Under the pieces are notes generated by a model. That model saw only the letters and a list, made by a program, of their open reading frames with translations. It ran no database searches and had not been told where the DNA came from. From contig JAJTIE010000023.1 of the NCBI GenBank assembly GCA_021300195.1, positions 1 to 43,866 on the forward strand: a DNA stretch of 43,866 nucleotides, in the 5' to 3' direction. Position numbers and translations under genes: made by a program. The stretch is from Bacteroidota bacterium (GTDB taxonomy: Bacteria > Bacteroidota > Bacteroidia > J057 > JAJTIE01). This document shows positions 25,352-34,245 of the stretch, in pieces. Within the stretch, counting starts at the first letter, position 1, and each line of letters starts with the position of its first letter.

Positions 25352-25487
25352 AGCGTAAAAAGGTGGGTGAATAGAAACTTCAAGGGCCGAAAATACGGAT
25401 TGTTTCAGGATGTACGATACCGGTCATTCCGGGGCTGGCTACCCATTGGGACGAACGGCTACGCCCGTGTATGGGCGGCTGCCTGCC

Positions 25488-26852
25488 CTACGGCAGGGGC
25501 ATCTCCGTCCGCGCCGAGGATGTTCTCTCTTGGGGTGTGTGCAGGGCCGCGGGCGAGGATAGTGGGCTCTCACCCGCCACATAACCGTCTGGGTGGATGG
25601 CCGCCAGGCGTACCGGCTGTAGGCCATTGGCCCGGGCATCGGCAGTGGGGAGGGCAACCCGCACGTAGTTGTCCGTCCAGCCCAGGCGCATGCCTGCCTC
25701 CACCTTGTCTTCAAAAAGCACGGGGCGCTGCTGCCCCAGGTGGGCGGCGTAGTGGGCGTGTTTCAGCTTTTCGCTCAGCATGCGCAGGCGGTCGGCGCGC
25801 TGCTGGCGTACGGGCAGGGGCACATGGCCCGGCAGCTCTGCCCCCAGGGTATTGGTTCGCTCGCTGAAGGGGAACACATGCAGGTAGCTGACGGGCAGGT
25901 CCTTTATAAAGTGGTAGGTTTCTTCAAAATAATCGTCTGTTTCGCCGGAAAAACCGACCAATACATCGCAGCCGATGGCCGCATGTGGCATGGCTTGCTT
26001 GATGCGCTGTACCCGCCCGGCATACAGCTCGCGGCGGTAGCGGCGGCGCATGATGGCCAGCACGGCATTGCTGCCACTCTGTAGCGGGAGGTGAAAATGC
26101 GGCATAAAGCGCTGGCTATGGGCCACAAAGTCGATCATCTCGTCGGTCAGCAGGTTTGGTTCGATGCTGCTGATGCGAATACGCGGCAGCTCGGTCAGCT
26201 CAGCATCCAGCAGGCGTATGAGGTCGATCAGCTTGGCCTCTTGGCCCACGCCATAGTCGCCAATGTTGATGCCCGTGAGCACAATCTCCTGCACGCCCTG
26301 CTGCACCAGGTGGCGGGCCTGGGCCAGGATGCGCTCGGGGGTGTCGCTGCGGCTGTGGCCTCGCGCCAGGGGGATGGTGCAGAAGGTGCACTTGTAGTCG
26401 CATCCGTCTTGTACTTTCAGGAAGGCCCGGGTGCGCTCCTCGGTGCTGTAGCTGGCCACATAGTCGCGCGTTTCGGCTATGGTGCAGTGGTGCACCTCGG
26501 CCTGGCGGTTTTTCTGAAATTCCGTTATGTATTCAAACAGGCGAAACTTCTCTGCGGCCCCCAGCACAGCATCCACCCCGGGTATGGCGGCTATCTCCTG
26601 CGGTTTCAGCTGGGCGTAGCAGCCCACCACGGCCACAAAGGCATCGGGGTTTTGCTTCAGGGCCTGGCGCACCACCTTGCGGCATTTCTTGTCGGCCTGC
26701 TCGGTTACGGAGCAGGTGTTGATCACGTACACATCCGCTGGCTCGCGGAAGGGCACGGCACGAAAGCCCTGCGCCTCAAACTGCCGACCAAGCGTGGCCG
26801 TCTCGCTGAAGTTAAGCTTGCAGCCCAGTGTGTAAAATCCGACCGTAGGCAT
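25488..26852 (-). CDS. mtaB: tRNA t6A37 methylthiotransferase MtaB
   Basis: Radical-SAM enzyme that adds a methylthio group to t6A at position 37 of tRNAs reading ANN codons. The 454 residues show the UPF0004 domain with its three cluster cysteines (TLGCKLNFSE, VINTCSVTEQADKKC, VVGCYAQLKP), the radical-SAM CxxxCxxC in DGCDYKCTFCTIPLARGHSRS, and a TRAM-like end. The TLGCK-L-N-x-x-E start distinguishes MtaB from MiaB/RimO. A C-terminal tail of about 30 residues (SPLSSPAALHTPQERTSS...) is unusual and low-complexity. A perfect TACCTTTG box lies 14 nt upstream of the ATG. Part of its 3' end is duplicated in the remnant at 22281-22350. Confidence 0.93.
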   Translation of the reverse strand: MPTVGFYTLGCKLNFSETATLGRQFEAQGFRAVPFREPADVYVINTCSVTEQADKKCRKVVRQALKQNPDAFVAVVGCYAQLKPQEIAAIPGVDAVLGAAEKFRLFEYITEFQKNRQAEVHHCTIAETRDYVASYSTEERTRAFLKVQDGCDYKCTFCTIPLARGHSRSDTPERILAQARHLVQQGVQEIVLTGINIGDYGVGQEAKLIDLIRLLDAELTELPRIRISSIEPNLLTDEMIDFVAHSQRFMPHFHLPLQSGSNAVLAIMRRRYRRELYAGRVQRIKQAMPHAAIGCDVLVGFSGETDDYFEETYHFIKDLPVSYLHVFPFSERTNTLGAELPGHVPLPVRQQRADRLRMLSEKLKHAHYAAHLGQQRPVLFEDKVEAGMRLGWTDNYVRVALPTADARANGLQPVRLAAIHPDGYVAGESPLSSPAALHTPQERTSSARTEMPLP

Positions 26853-26866
26853 AGGGATACAGGCCG

Positions 26867-26874
26867 CAAAGGTA
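26867..26874 (-). promoter_or_regulatory. -7 promoter box (TACCTTTG) of mtaB
   Basis: Exact TAnnTTTG on the minus strand, 14 nt before ATG 26852; predicts a leader of about 8-10 nt. Confidence 0.55.
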
Positions 26875-26912
26875 CGGATTTTTTCGGGTGCCGGGCTTGC
26901 GGCGGCGGCACC

Positions 26913-27935
26913 TCAGCCGGCATAAAAGGCGGCGATGGCCTGGCTGATCTGCACGTGCTCTACCAGGAAGCCGTCGTGCCCAAAGATGGAGTCAATCTCC
27001 ACATAGCGGGCGCCTGGTATGTGCTGGGCCAGGTACTGCTGCTCGGCGGGGGGGAACAGGTAGTCGCTGGTAATGCCGATACAGAGGGTGCGGGCCTGCA
27101 CCTGGCCCAGCACGCTGGGCAGTGGCCCCCTGCCGCGGCCCAGGTGGTGGCTATCCATGGCCCGGCTAAGCAGGTAGTAGCTGTAGGGGTGAAAACGCTT
27201 GCGCAGCTTCTGGCCCTGGTACTGCACATAGCTTTCAGCCCGGTAGCCCTGCAGCTTGTCGTCCTGCTCATCGGCCTGGGTTTGGCCATAGGCGGTGTAG
27301 CTGCGGTAGCTGAGCATGGCCACGGCGCGTGCGGCCTCCAGGCCTGCCGCCCCACCGCCGGGCTGGTCCCAGCCGGGGTCGGCCTGCAGGGCCATGCGCT
27401 GGGCACTGTTGTAGGCTATGCCCCAGGGGCTATGCCGGGCATTGGTGGCCAGCACCACCAGGTGGCCAAACAGCTGGGGCTGCTGCACCGCCCACTCCAG
27501 GGCCTGCTGGCCGCCCATGCTACCGCCCATCAGGGTGTGTATGCGGCCTATGCCCAGGTGCTGGCGCAGCAGCTCCATGGCGCGCACCATGTCTCGCACC
27601 GTTACATCGGGAAAGTGGCGGCCATAGGGCTGGCCGGTGGCGGGGTTGGGCAGCTGGGGGCCCGAGCTGCCATAGCAGCTGCCCAGCATGTTTACACACA
27701 GGATGTGCCAGTGTGCGGGGTCGTAGGTGCAGCCGGGGCCTACCATGCCCGGCCACCAGTCTGCCGGGTCGCTGTTTGCCGTCAGGGCATGGCATATCCA
27801 CACCACGTTACGCTGTTCCGCATTGGGCGTGCCCAGGCTGTGGTAGGCCAGGTGCAGCTCGGGCAGCACACCGCCTGCTTCCAGGGCAAAGGGCTGGTGG
27901 TGCGAGAATATCCGGTAGTTCCGGGGCTGGGTCAT
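26913..27935 (-). CDS. metX: Homoserine O-acetyltransferase
   Basis: Transfers acetyl from acetyl-CoA to homoserine at the start of methionine synthesis. The 340-residue alpha/beta hydrolase shows YHSLGTPNAEQRNVVWICHALTAN, the oxyanion region GSCYGSSGPQ, the nucleophile elbow GGSMGGQQALEWA, and a C-terminal acid and His in SDYLFPPAEQ and FGHDGFLVEH. The frame is open 57 codons upstream, but ATG 27935 starts the conserved region and has a perfect TATCTTTG box ending 5 nt before it. That geometry leaves no room for an mRNA leader, so no SAM riboswitch or other leader element regulates it. Divergent from recA across 180 bp. Confidence 0.92.
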   Translation of the reverse strand: MTQPRNYRIFSHHQPFALEAGGVLPELHLAYHSLGTPNAEQRNVVWICHALTANSDPADWWPGMVGPGCTYDPAHWHILCVNMLGSCYGSSGPQLPNPATGQPYGRHFPDVTVRDMVRAMELLRQHLGIGRIHTLMGGSMGGQQALEWAVQQPQLFGHLVVLATNARHSPWGIAYNSAQRMALQADPGWDQPGGGAAGLEAARAVAMLSYRSYTAYGQTQADEQDDKLQGYRAESYVQYQGQKLRKRFHPYSYYLLSRAMDSHHLGRGRGPLPSVLGQVQARTLCIGITSDYLFPPAEQQYLAQHIPGARYVEIDSIFGHDGFLVEHVQISQAIAAFYAG

Positions 27936-27940
27936 GGGGC

Positions 27941-27948
27941 CAAAGATA
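27941..27948 (-). promoter_or_regulatory. -7 promoter box (TATCTTTG) of metX, leaderless geometry
   Basis: Exact TAnnTTTG on the minus strand, ending 5 nt before ATG 27935. Confidence 0.65.
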
Positions 27949-28115
27949 CAGTTGTCGCTGCTTTTATCCACCATACCCCACACACACCGGCCTGGCGCCC
28001 ACACAGGCAGCACGCTGGCACAGGGCGTGCCGAAAATGTATTGCGCACGGCAGCCCCGGTGTGTATCTTGCAGGGGTATTGAACATAAAATTCTACGTAG
28101 ACTCATTTACACGTC

Positions 28116-29177
28116 ATGGCAGATAAAGACCTGAGAGCAGAAAAGCTAAAGTCGCTGAAACTAACGGTAGACAAGCTGGAAAAGGAATACGGCAAGGGCG
28201 TGGTGATGAAGCTGAGCGACCGCCCCGTGCTGGACGTGCCCGTCATCAGCACAGGCTCGCTAGGGCTAGATATGGCCCTGGGTATAGGGGGGGTGCCGCG
28301 TGGCCGTATCGTAGAGATCTATGGCCCGGAAAGCTCGGGCAAGACTACCCTGGCTATGCACATAATAGCCGAAGCCCAGAAGAAAGGCGGCATAGCTGCC
28401 ATCGTGGATGCGGAGCATGCCTTTGACCCCATTTATGCCGAAAAACTGGGAATAGACACCGAGAACCTGCTGATCAGCCAGCCCGACCATGGCGAGCAGG
28501 CCCTGGAGATAGCCGAGAACCTGATCCGATCAGGAGCCATCGATGTAATTGTCATCGACTCCGTAGCCGCCCTGGTGCCCAAGGCCGAACTGGAGGGCGA
28601 GATGGGCGAAAGCAAAATGGGCCTGCAGGCCCGCCTGATGAGCCAGGCCCTGCGGAAGATTACCGGTGCAGTGAACAAGACAAACTGTGTCTGCATTTTC
28701 ATCAACCAGCTACGCGAGAAAATCGGGGTCATGTTTGGCAACCCCGAAACCACCACCGGCGGTAACGCCCTGAAGTTTTATGCATCCGTACGGCTAGATA
28801 TACGCCGGGCTGCCCAGATAAAAGACGGCAACGATATACTAGGAAACCATGTGCGGGTGAAGGTGGTGAAAAACAAGGTAGCCCCACCCTTCAGGACGAC
28901 GGAATTCGACATTATGTATGGCGAGGGCATCAGCCGGGCGGGCGAGGTGCTGGACATGGCCGTGGAAGCCGAAATCGTGCAGAAGGCCGGTGCCTGGTTT
29001 AGCTACAAGGGCGACAAGCTGGGCCAGGGCCGCGATGCCGTGAAGAAGCTGCTGAAAGACAACTCCGAGTTGATGAGCGAAATCGAACAGCTGGTTCGAG
29101 ACCGCTTTGTACCCAAGCAGGGGAGCCCCACGGAGACAGAAGCCGAAGACCACACCGAGGAGCCCATCGTTTCCTAG
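28116..29177 (+). CDS. recA: Recombinase RecA
   Basis: DNA-dependent ATPase for homologous recombination and SOS induction. The 353 residues contain Walker [10 protein letters not shown] (70-78), the catalytic Glu in [22 protein letters not shown] (Walker B), the L2-region [30 protein letters not shown], and the acidic C-terminus ([12 protein letters not shown]). Full length. The 180 bp upstream, shared with metX, contains only a partial box (TATCTTGC at about 28067), so the promoter and leader are not resolved; no LexA-like palindrome was recognised. Confidence 0.98.
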   Translation: MADKDLRAEKLKSLKLTVDKLEKEYGKGVVMKLSDRPVLDVPVISTGSLGLDMALGIGGVPRGRIVEIYGPESSGKTTLAMHIIAEAQKKGGIAAIVDAEHAFDPIYAEKLGIDTENLLISQPDHGEQALEIAENLIRSGAIDVIVIDSVAALVPKAELEGEMGESKMGLQARLMSQALRKITGAVNKTNCVCIFINQLREKIGVMFGNPETTTGGNALKFYASVRLDIRRAAQIKDGNDILGNHVRVKVVKNKVAPPFRTTEFDIMYGEGISRAGEVLDMAVEAEIVQKAGAWFSYKGDKLGQGRDAVKKLLKDNSELMSEIEQLVRDRFVPKQGSPTETEAEDHTEEPIVS

Positions 29178-29234
29178 GTGGGCAGTGCTGCATAAGCTGC
29201 CAGTACAGGGCGGAGAGAAACAGGCCCAGGCGGC

Positions 29235-29957
29235 CTAGCGGTGGAGGGCTATGCCCAGCTGCATACCCGCATGCAGGCGCACCTGTGTAGCAGTGCGCCG
29301 CGCAGGCTCTGCCTCTGTGCGCGGGTGGCGGGACAGCCAGTGGTAGTCAAATCCACCAAAAAAGTCGAAGGCCCACCGGCCGCGCCTACCAGTAAGAAAC
29401 TGGTAGCCGAGCGCAAAGCCCACACCCGGCGCCCGGATAACCGCTCCGCCTAGCCGCTGGCCATTGGCGGCGCGGTAGGTAGCTGCCAGGTTGTAGTAGC
29501 TGCCAGACAGTTCTGCAAAAAAGCCATAGGGCGACAGGTGCGTAAGGTACGCGCGTAGGGCCAGGCGCAGCAGGCCCGATTGTATCTCCTCGCACTGTAC
29601 GCTGCTATCGGCAGTAAAAAGGGGCGCGGTGCTAAACCGGAACGGATCGCGGCCCGGGGCGAAAGCTTGGCCCCAGGCTTGGCCAAAATCGGCTGTACGC
29701 CCTGGCCGATGCACGCCCCTATCCTGGTTGTACTGCAGGTAGCCACCGCTCAGGCTCCAGCTCAGGTTGGCCCGGTCCCAGAAGGTCCTCTCCAGGGTAA
29801 AGCGGTATTCGTTTCGCAGCAGGGCCGTTGGATCCGCCTTTGCCACCAGGCTATAGCTGGCCCGCTTGCAGCTTGCACACTGGGCGTGCAGCAGCTGAGG
29901 CAGGCCCACCATCCATACCAGCAGTACCCCCATCCCCACGGCACTAAAAGCCCGCAT
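29235..29957 (-). CDS. Predicted outer-membrane beta-barrel protein, function unknown
   Basis: About 240 residues. A signal peptide (SAVGMGVLLVWMVGLPQLLHAQ) is followed by CASCKRASYSLVAKADPTALLRN and then alternating strands rich in aromatic ends (LSWSLSGGYLQYNQD, YGFFAELSGSYYNLAATYRA, GVGFALGYQFLTG, WAFDFFGGFDYHWLS) closing with LHAGMQLGIALHR. This is the pattern of a small outer-membrane barrel as in DUF3575-type proteins. No substrate can be guessed. In-frame ATGs at 29978 and 29963 are alternatives; 29957 gives the most typical signal peptide. It lies 29 bp after an EamA transporter gene (8 bp if ATG 29978 is used) and is probably co-transcribed. Confidence 0.65.
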   Translation of the reverse strand: MRAFSAVGMGVLLVWMVGLPQLLHAQCASCKRASYSLVAKADPTALLRNEYRFTLERTFWDRANLSWSLSGGYLQYNQDRGVHRPGRTADFGQAWGQAFAPGRDPFRFSTAPLFTADSSVQCEEIQSGLLRLALRAYLTHLSPYGFFAELSGSYYNLAATYRAANGQRLGGAVIRAPGVGFALGYQFLTGRRGRWAFDFFGGFDYHWLSRHPRTEAEPARRTATQVRLHAGMQLGIALHR

Positions 29958-29986
29958 AGGCATCCGGATATATGGCATCTGTACGC

Positions 29987-30883
29987 TCAGCGCTGGCGAT
30001 AATTGATCAGAAAGATGCCGCAGAGGATCATACCCGCCGCTACATAAAAGACTACCGGCGGCTGGTCGCCCAGCACCAGCATGCTGAAGAAGACGGCCAC
30101 CACCGGCTGCATATTGATGTATATGGCAGCCTGGCTGGCCCTCAGGTACTGCATGGCAAAGAGGAACAGGAAGTAGCTTGCCAAAGAATTAAACAGGATC
30201 AAGGAGGCCAGGCCCAGCCAGCCCTGGCGGGGTACAGCGGCAAAGTCCTGCTGCGGGAAGAAAAACAGGCTGACCGGAACAAATAGCAGGGCGGATAGCA
30301 CCATGGTAGCACTGGCAAAGTGCCAGGGCTTGTAGCGCTGGAGGAAGGGCCGGCTGAAGGCCAGGTAGCAAGACCAGCAGAACACCGCCCCCAGCGTAAG
30401 CACATTGCCGAGCAGGGGGGCACTGGCCACGCGGCTAGGCACCACGCCACTCAGCACCAGCAGCAGAACTACACCCGCCAGGCTGATGAGCACGCCCAGC
30501 AGCTTGTATAAGCGCAGCACCTCCAGGCGCTGCCACAGGGCGGCAATAAGCAGCACCATGAGGGGCGTAGTGGCATAGAGCAGCGCGCTATTGGCCGGGC
30601 TGGTGTAGCGCAGGCCAGCCACAAACAGGATCTGATTGACCACACTGCCCACCAGGGTGATCAGGAAAATCTGGCGCCATTCGCGCCCCGTAGGCCGAAA
30701 CTGCTGCCAGCCACCCGTCAGGCTGAAGATGAGCAGGTAGATGACTGCCGCACCCGACATCCGCAGGCCCGTAAGCACCAGCGGATGAAAGGCCACACTG
30801 GCCCAGGCACCAAAGGTGTAGGTAGTGCCAAGCAGAAGATTCTGTAGCACCAAGGCGGTGTGGGCCCACTGGGTTTTGCGCAT
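29987..30883 (-). CDS. EamA-family (DMT) transporter
   Basis: 298 residues forming ten hydrophobic helices in two repeats of the EamA type: LLLGTTYTFGAWASVAFHPLVLTGLRMSGAA at the start of repeat one and LGNVLTLGAVFCWSCYLAFSRPFL at the start of repeat two, each ending in the FVAGLRYTSPANSALLYATTPLMVLLIAA / LFAMQYLRASQAAIYINMQPVVAVFFSML consensus. Such inner-membrane exporters move amino acids, purines or other metabolites; the substrate is not predictable. Start ATG 30883; a TTG further upstream is open but the ATG aligns with the first helix. A TAAATTTG box lies 25 nt upstream. Divergent from purF across 144 bp. Confidence 0.88.
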   Translation of the reverse strand: MRKTQWAHTALVLQNLLLGTTYTFGAWASVAFHPLVLTGLRMSGAAVIYLLIFSLTGGWQQFRPTGREWRQIFLITLVGSVVNQILFVAGLRYTSPANSALLYATTPLMVLLIAALWQRLEVLRLYKLLGVLISLAGVVLLLVLSGVVPSRVASAPLLGNVLTLGAVFCWSCYLAFSRPFLQRYKPWHFASATMVLSALLFVPVSLFFFPQQDFAAVPRQGWLGLASLILFNSLASYFLFLFAMQYLRASQAAIYINMQPVVAVFFSMLVLGDQPPVVFYVAAGMILCGIFLINYRQR

Positions 30884-30908
30884 AGAGGCAGATTGGGTAC
30901 GCAAATAG

Positions 30909-30916
30909 CAAATTTA
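30909..30916 (-). promoter_or_regulatory. -7 promoter box (TAAATTTG) of the EamA gene
   Basis: Exact TAnnTTTG on the minus strand, 25 nt before ATG 30883. Confidence 0.5.
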
Positions 30917-31014
30917 GTTGCAATATTAACTACCCCCGGCCAATACCTGGGCATCTGTTGCCCGCGCAACGGATGCGGGCGCAACTTTCGTGCCCCTTTC
31001 CCGGTTGTTATGCC

Positions 31015-31022
31015 TAACTTTG
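31015..31022 (+). promoter_or_regulatory. -7 promoter box (TAACTTTG) of purF, leaderless geometry
   Basis: Exact TAnnTTTG ending 5 nt before GTG 31028. It lies downstream of the alternative ATG 31010, so a transcript from here could only be translated from the GTG, which settles the start. Confidence 0.65.
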
Positions 31023-31027
31023 CAGCC

Positions 31028-32929
31028 GTGAGTGATGCCATCAAACATGAGTGCGGGCTGGCAGCCATCCGCCTCAAAAAACCGCTAGCCTACTACCAGG
31101 ATAAGTATGGCTCGGCGCTATGGGGGCTAAACAAGATGTTCCTGCTGATGGAGAAGCAGCACAACCGGGGGCAGGATGGCGCGGGCCTGGCCAGCCTGAA
31201 ACTGGATGCCATACCCGGCGAGCCCTTTGTAGAGCGGATGCGGGTAACCGAGCCGGCGCCGCCCTGGCAAAGCCTCATCCGCATTGTAAACGGCAAGCTG
31301 AGTGAGGTGCTGCGCGAGCTGCCCGAGGCCCGTATGGACGTACAGCTGCTGAAGCAGTTTTTCCCCTACGCGGGCGAGGTGCTGCTGGGCCACCTGCGCT
31401 ATGGCACCCATGGCCTGAACACCCGCGAAGCCTGCCACCCGGTAGTGCGCGAAAACAACTGGAAGAGCCGCACGCTGGTGCTGGCAGGAAACTTTAACCT
31501 GACCAATGTAAACGAACTGTTTGCCAAGATGGTGAGCCTGGGGCAGCACCCACGCCTGAACACCGACACGGTAACGGTGCTGGAGCGGGTAGGCCACTTT
31601 CTGGACGAACACAACGAGGACCTGTACCAGCAGTACCGCCAGGCCGGCCACAGCAAGCATGAGATAAGCCCGCTGATTGCCCAAAACCTGGACGTGCTAC
31701 ACGTGCTGAGCGAGGCTGCCGAAAAATGGGACGGTGGCTACATGATGGGGGGCTTTATCGGCACGGGCCACCTATTTGCCCTGCGCGACCCCAATGGCAT
31801 ACGCCCTGGCAGCTACTACGAGAACGATGAGGTAGTGGCCATAGCCAGCGAGCGGCAGGCCATAGCCACCACCTTCAATATACCGATTGCCGAAATACCC
31901 GAAATACCGCCCGCCCATGCCCTGATTGTGAGCCCTGGGGGCGAAACCCAGCTGGCACCCTATGCCCAGGCCGGGGCACGCCGCAGCTGCTCCTTCGAGC
32001 GCATCTACTTCAGCCGGGGCTCCGACCCCGACATCTACCACGAACGCAAGGCCCTGGGCCAGCAGCTGGCCAGCCAGGTGCTGCAGAAGGTAAACTATGA
32101 GCTGGACCAAACCGTGTTCTCCTACATACCCAACACGGCCCTGGTGGCATTTGAGGGCTTTGTAAATGGGCTGGAAGACTACCTGAACCAGCAAAAAATA
32201 GAGGAACTGGGTGCGCTGGGTACCCTGCCCGACCCTGCCCGGCTAAAGGCCCTGCTGGAACGCCGCGTGCGGGTGGAGAGCGTGATACAGAAAGACACCA
32301 AGCTGCGCACCTTTATCACCAACGACAGCGACCGCGAGGAAATGACCGCCCACGTGTATGACGTAACGCACAACATCCTGCGCCCGGGGGTAGACAATGT
32401 GGTGTGTATAGACGACAGCATTGTGCGCGGCACCACGCTGAGGCAGAGCATACTGAAGATGCTGGCACGCCTGCAGCCCCGGCGCATTGTTATCGTATCC
32501 AGCGCGCCCCAGATACGCTACCCCGACTGCTATGGGATAGACATGAGCCAGATAGGGCGCTTTGTGGCCTTTCAGGCTGCCATACAGCTGCACACCGAGC
32601 GAAACGGGAAAGACAGCCTGAACGCCATCTACGAGAAAGCCCGGAAGGCCCTGGAGACCGGCGAGGCCAACCACACCAACTATGTAAAAGAGGTGTACGC
32701 ACCCTTTAGCCAAGAGGAAATATCGGACAAGATCAGCGAAATGCTGAACCCCAACCTGGATATACCGGTGCATGTGGTGTACCAAACAGTGGAGGGGCTG
32801 CACACGGCCATACCTGGCCATACGGGCGACTGGTACTTTACGGGCGACTACCCCACACCGGGGGGAAACCGGGTAGTGAACCGCGCCTTTGTAAACTACT
32901 ATGAGGGCCGAGATACCCGCGCCTACTAG
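31028..32929 (+). CDS. purF: Amidophosphoribosyltransferase, long Bacteroidota form
   Basis: First committed step of purine synthesis: glutamine plus PRPP to 5-phosphoribosylamine. 633 residues, longer than the usual ~500. The N-terminal glutaminase nucleophile is Cys9 (SDAIKHECG), exposed after removing an 8-residue propeptide, followed by KQHNRGQDGAGLAS and HLRYGTHG. The PRPP site is VVCIDDSIVRGTTLRQS. The C-terminal extension (KEVYAPFSQEEISDKISEML...) is seen in other Bacteroidota members. The frame continues far upstream, but GTG 31028 matches the family start MSDAIKHECG and has a TAACTTTG box 5 nt before it. Downstream, 102 bp without features precede a convergent gene. Confidence 0.93.
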   Translation: MSDAIKHECGLAAIRLKKPLAYYQDKYGSALWGLNKMFLLMEKQHNRGQDGAGLASLKLDAIPGEPFVERMRVTEPAPPWQSLIRIVNGKLSEVLRELPEARMDVQLLKQFFPYAGEVLLGHLRYGTHGLNTREACHPVVRENNWKSRTLVLAGNFNLTNVNELFAKMVSLGQHPRLNTDTVTVLERVGHFLDEHNEDLYQQYRQAGHSKHEISPLIAQNLDVLHVLSEAAEKWDGGYMMGGFIGTGHLFALRDPNGIRPGSYYENDEVVAIASERQAIATTFNIPIAEIPEIPPAHALIVSPGGETQLAPYAQAGARRSCSFERIYFSRGSDPDIYHERKALGQQLASQVLQKVNYELDQTVFSYIPNTALVAFEGFVNGLEDYLNQQKIEELGALGTLPDPARLKALLERRVRVESVIQKDTKLRTFITNDSDREEMTAHVYDVTHNILRPGVDNVVCIDDSIVRGTTLRQSILKMLARLQPRRIVIVSSAPQIRYPDCYGIDMSQIGRFVAFQAAIQLHTERNGKDSLNAIYEKARKALETGEANHTNYVKEVYAPFSQEEISDKISEMLNPNLDIPVHVVYQTVEGLHTAIPGHTGDWYFTGDYPTPGGNRVVNRAFVNYYEGRDTRAY

Positions 32930-33031
32930 GCGCGAGTAGCGAGCGGTGCAGGGTACATAGCTGCCTTTTTCGGTGCCCCCGGGGGAGGTAACGCTACCCT
33001 ACCCTACCATACCAGGTGGCACTGCTCCTCG

Positions 33032-33469
33032 CTACTGCCGGCCCAGGTACTGCTGCAGGCCTGCAAACACTTTCTGCATCTGGTTGCTGTTAAACTCATT
33101 CAAGTCCATCATCTTGCTCAGCATGGTCATCATCATGCCCTGTGTTTTCAGGTTTACATCGTAGTACAGCTCCGTTCGGTCTCCATTTGCCTCCAGGCGC
33201 CAGGTGGCCGTGCCGGTCCAGGGGCCATCGTAGTAGCGCATGTGTATCCGCTGTAGCGGCTCCACCTCCAGCACCTCCACCTTCCAGCTTACGGGCTGTG
33301 TTTTCATGCCAAAGCGGCTGCCGGGGCCATCGGGCACATGCCGCTCAATCTCAAAAGACAGGCTGGGTGGAAACCACTCGGGGTAGGCCGGTACGTCCAT
33401 CAGGGTAGCATATACCTGCGCTACGGGAAAAGGGAGGCTGATATGATCCGTAGTTACAACGTTTGACAT
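33032..33469 (-). CDS. SRPBCC/START-like ligand-binding protein
   Basis: 145 residues with the helix-grip (SRPBCC) pattern: HISLPFPVAQVYATLMDVPAYPEWFP, then SWKVEVLEVEPLQRIHMRY and TATWRLEANGDRTELYYDVN, and a C-terminal helix with Met-rich MMMTMLSKMMDLNEFNSNQMQ. Polyketide-cyclase-like proteins of this type bind lipids or small hydrophobic ligands; the ligand here is unknown. It follows porT by 83 bp on the same strand. A TAACTTTC box lies 27 nt upstream of the ATG (33497-33504), suggesting its own promoter. Confidence 0.8.
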   Translation of the reverse strand: MSNVVTTDHISLPFPVAQVYATLMDVPAYPEWFPPSLSFEIERHVPDGPGSRFGMKTQPVSWKVEVLEVEPLQRIHMRYYDGPWTGTATWRLEANGDRTELYYDVNLKTQGMMMTMLSKMMDLNEFNSNQMQKVFAGLQQYLGRQ

Positions 33470-33552
33470 CTTGAAGGGGGATAAGTAGGCGGGCGTGAAA
33501 GTTAAAAGTGCTAGTAGTATGCTGGGTGCAGCCAGCTGGCATCCAGCCCCAC

Positions 33553-34245
33553 TTATTCAAAGTTTAGCGAGAACGTAAGGGTGTGATTGGCAATAGAGCG
33601 GATGGCATTTCCATACTCGGTACGCTCGGGCGAATACACATTCAGCACCCCGAGCGAGTATCGCAGCTCGGGCGAAAGCATCACGCGGTCTCCGTATAGG
33701 GTAAGGCCCCAGGCAAACTCGATGCTGAGGTCCTTGCGGTCTATCTTAATCAGGTCCGGGTCGTCTTTCACCCGCTTTTCGCTGGTCAGGTTCAGGCTAT
33801 ACTTCAGGCCGGTCATCACATACACGCGGTAGTTGTGGTAAAACTGGCTCTTGAAGCGTATCATCAGGGGTAGGTCCATATAGCTGGCCTGTAGCCGTCG
33901 GTCGAAGGTAGTGTCGCGCACCCGGTAGGTAAAGTCGCGCTGCTGTAGCGATACCTGGGGCACAAAGCGCAGGTCGAAATACCGGTGCAGCGGCAGGTTC
34001 GCTATCAGCCCCAGGTTAATGCCGGGTACAGGCCGGGCACGTACATCTCTGGCTATCAGCCCCGTAATGGGGTCCGGGTCAATGTCTCCCTGATCCAGGC
34101 GTACGAAACCCATATGCAGCCCCATGGTGAAGCCCAGGTTCCACTTTCGTGTGTCATACTTGGTGTTGTTCCACTGGGCCAGGCCCACGTTGGTCAACGC
34201 CAGCACAAGTAGCAGGCTTATTTTTCCAGCCAATACAGCGCGCAT
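33553..34245 (-). CDS. porT: PorT-like type IX secretion outer-membrane barrel
   Basis: 230 residues. A signal peptide (LLLVLALTNVGLAQ) is followed by WNNTKYDTRKWNLGFTMGLHMGFVRL, a typical start of PorT/SprT proteins, and then barrel strands: RYFDLRFVPQVSLQQRDFTYRV, ASYMDLPLMIRFKSQFYHNYRVYVMTGLKYSLNL, and a closing strand HTLTFSLNFE. PorT is an outer-membrane component of the type IX secretion system. Its position right after ubiE, with a 28-bp overlap, matches an arrangement I recall from other Bacteroidota. Start ATG 34245. Confidence 0.85.
   Translation of the reverse strand: MRAVLAGKISLLLVLALTNVGLAQWNNTKYDTRKWNLGFTMGLHMGFVRLDQGDIDPDPITGLIARDVRARPVPGINLGLIANLPLHRYFDLRFVPQVSLQQRDFTYRVRDTTFDRRLQASYMDLPLMIRFKSQFYHNYRVYVMTGLKYSLNLTSEKRVKDDPDLIKIDRKDLSIEFAWGLTLYGDRVMLSPELRYSLGVLNVYSPERTEYGNAIRSIANHTLTFSLNFE

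Noticed and set aside
26091-28082. 663-codon open frame on the plus strand opposite mtaB and metX
   Set aside because: It lies entirely antisense to two genes with clear catalytic motifs; its product has the repetitive His/Gly/Ala composition of a shadow frame in GC-rich DNA.
27936-28115. Possible SAM riboswitch or other leader element before metX
   Set aside because: The metX box ends 5 nt before the ATG, so there is no transcribed leader to hold one; no riboswitch fold was recognised in the 180 bp either.
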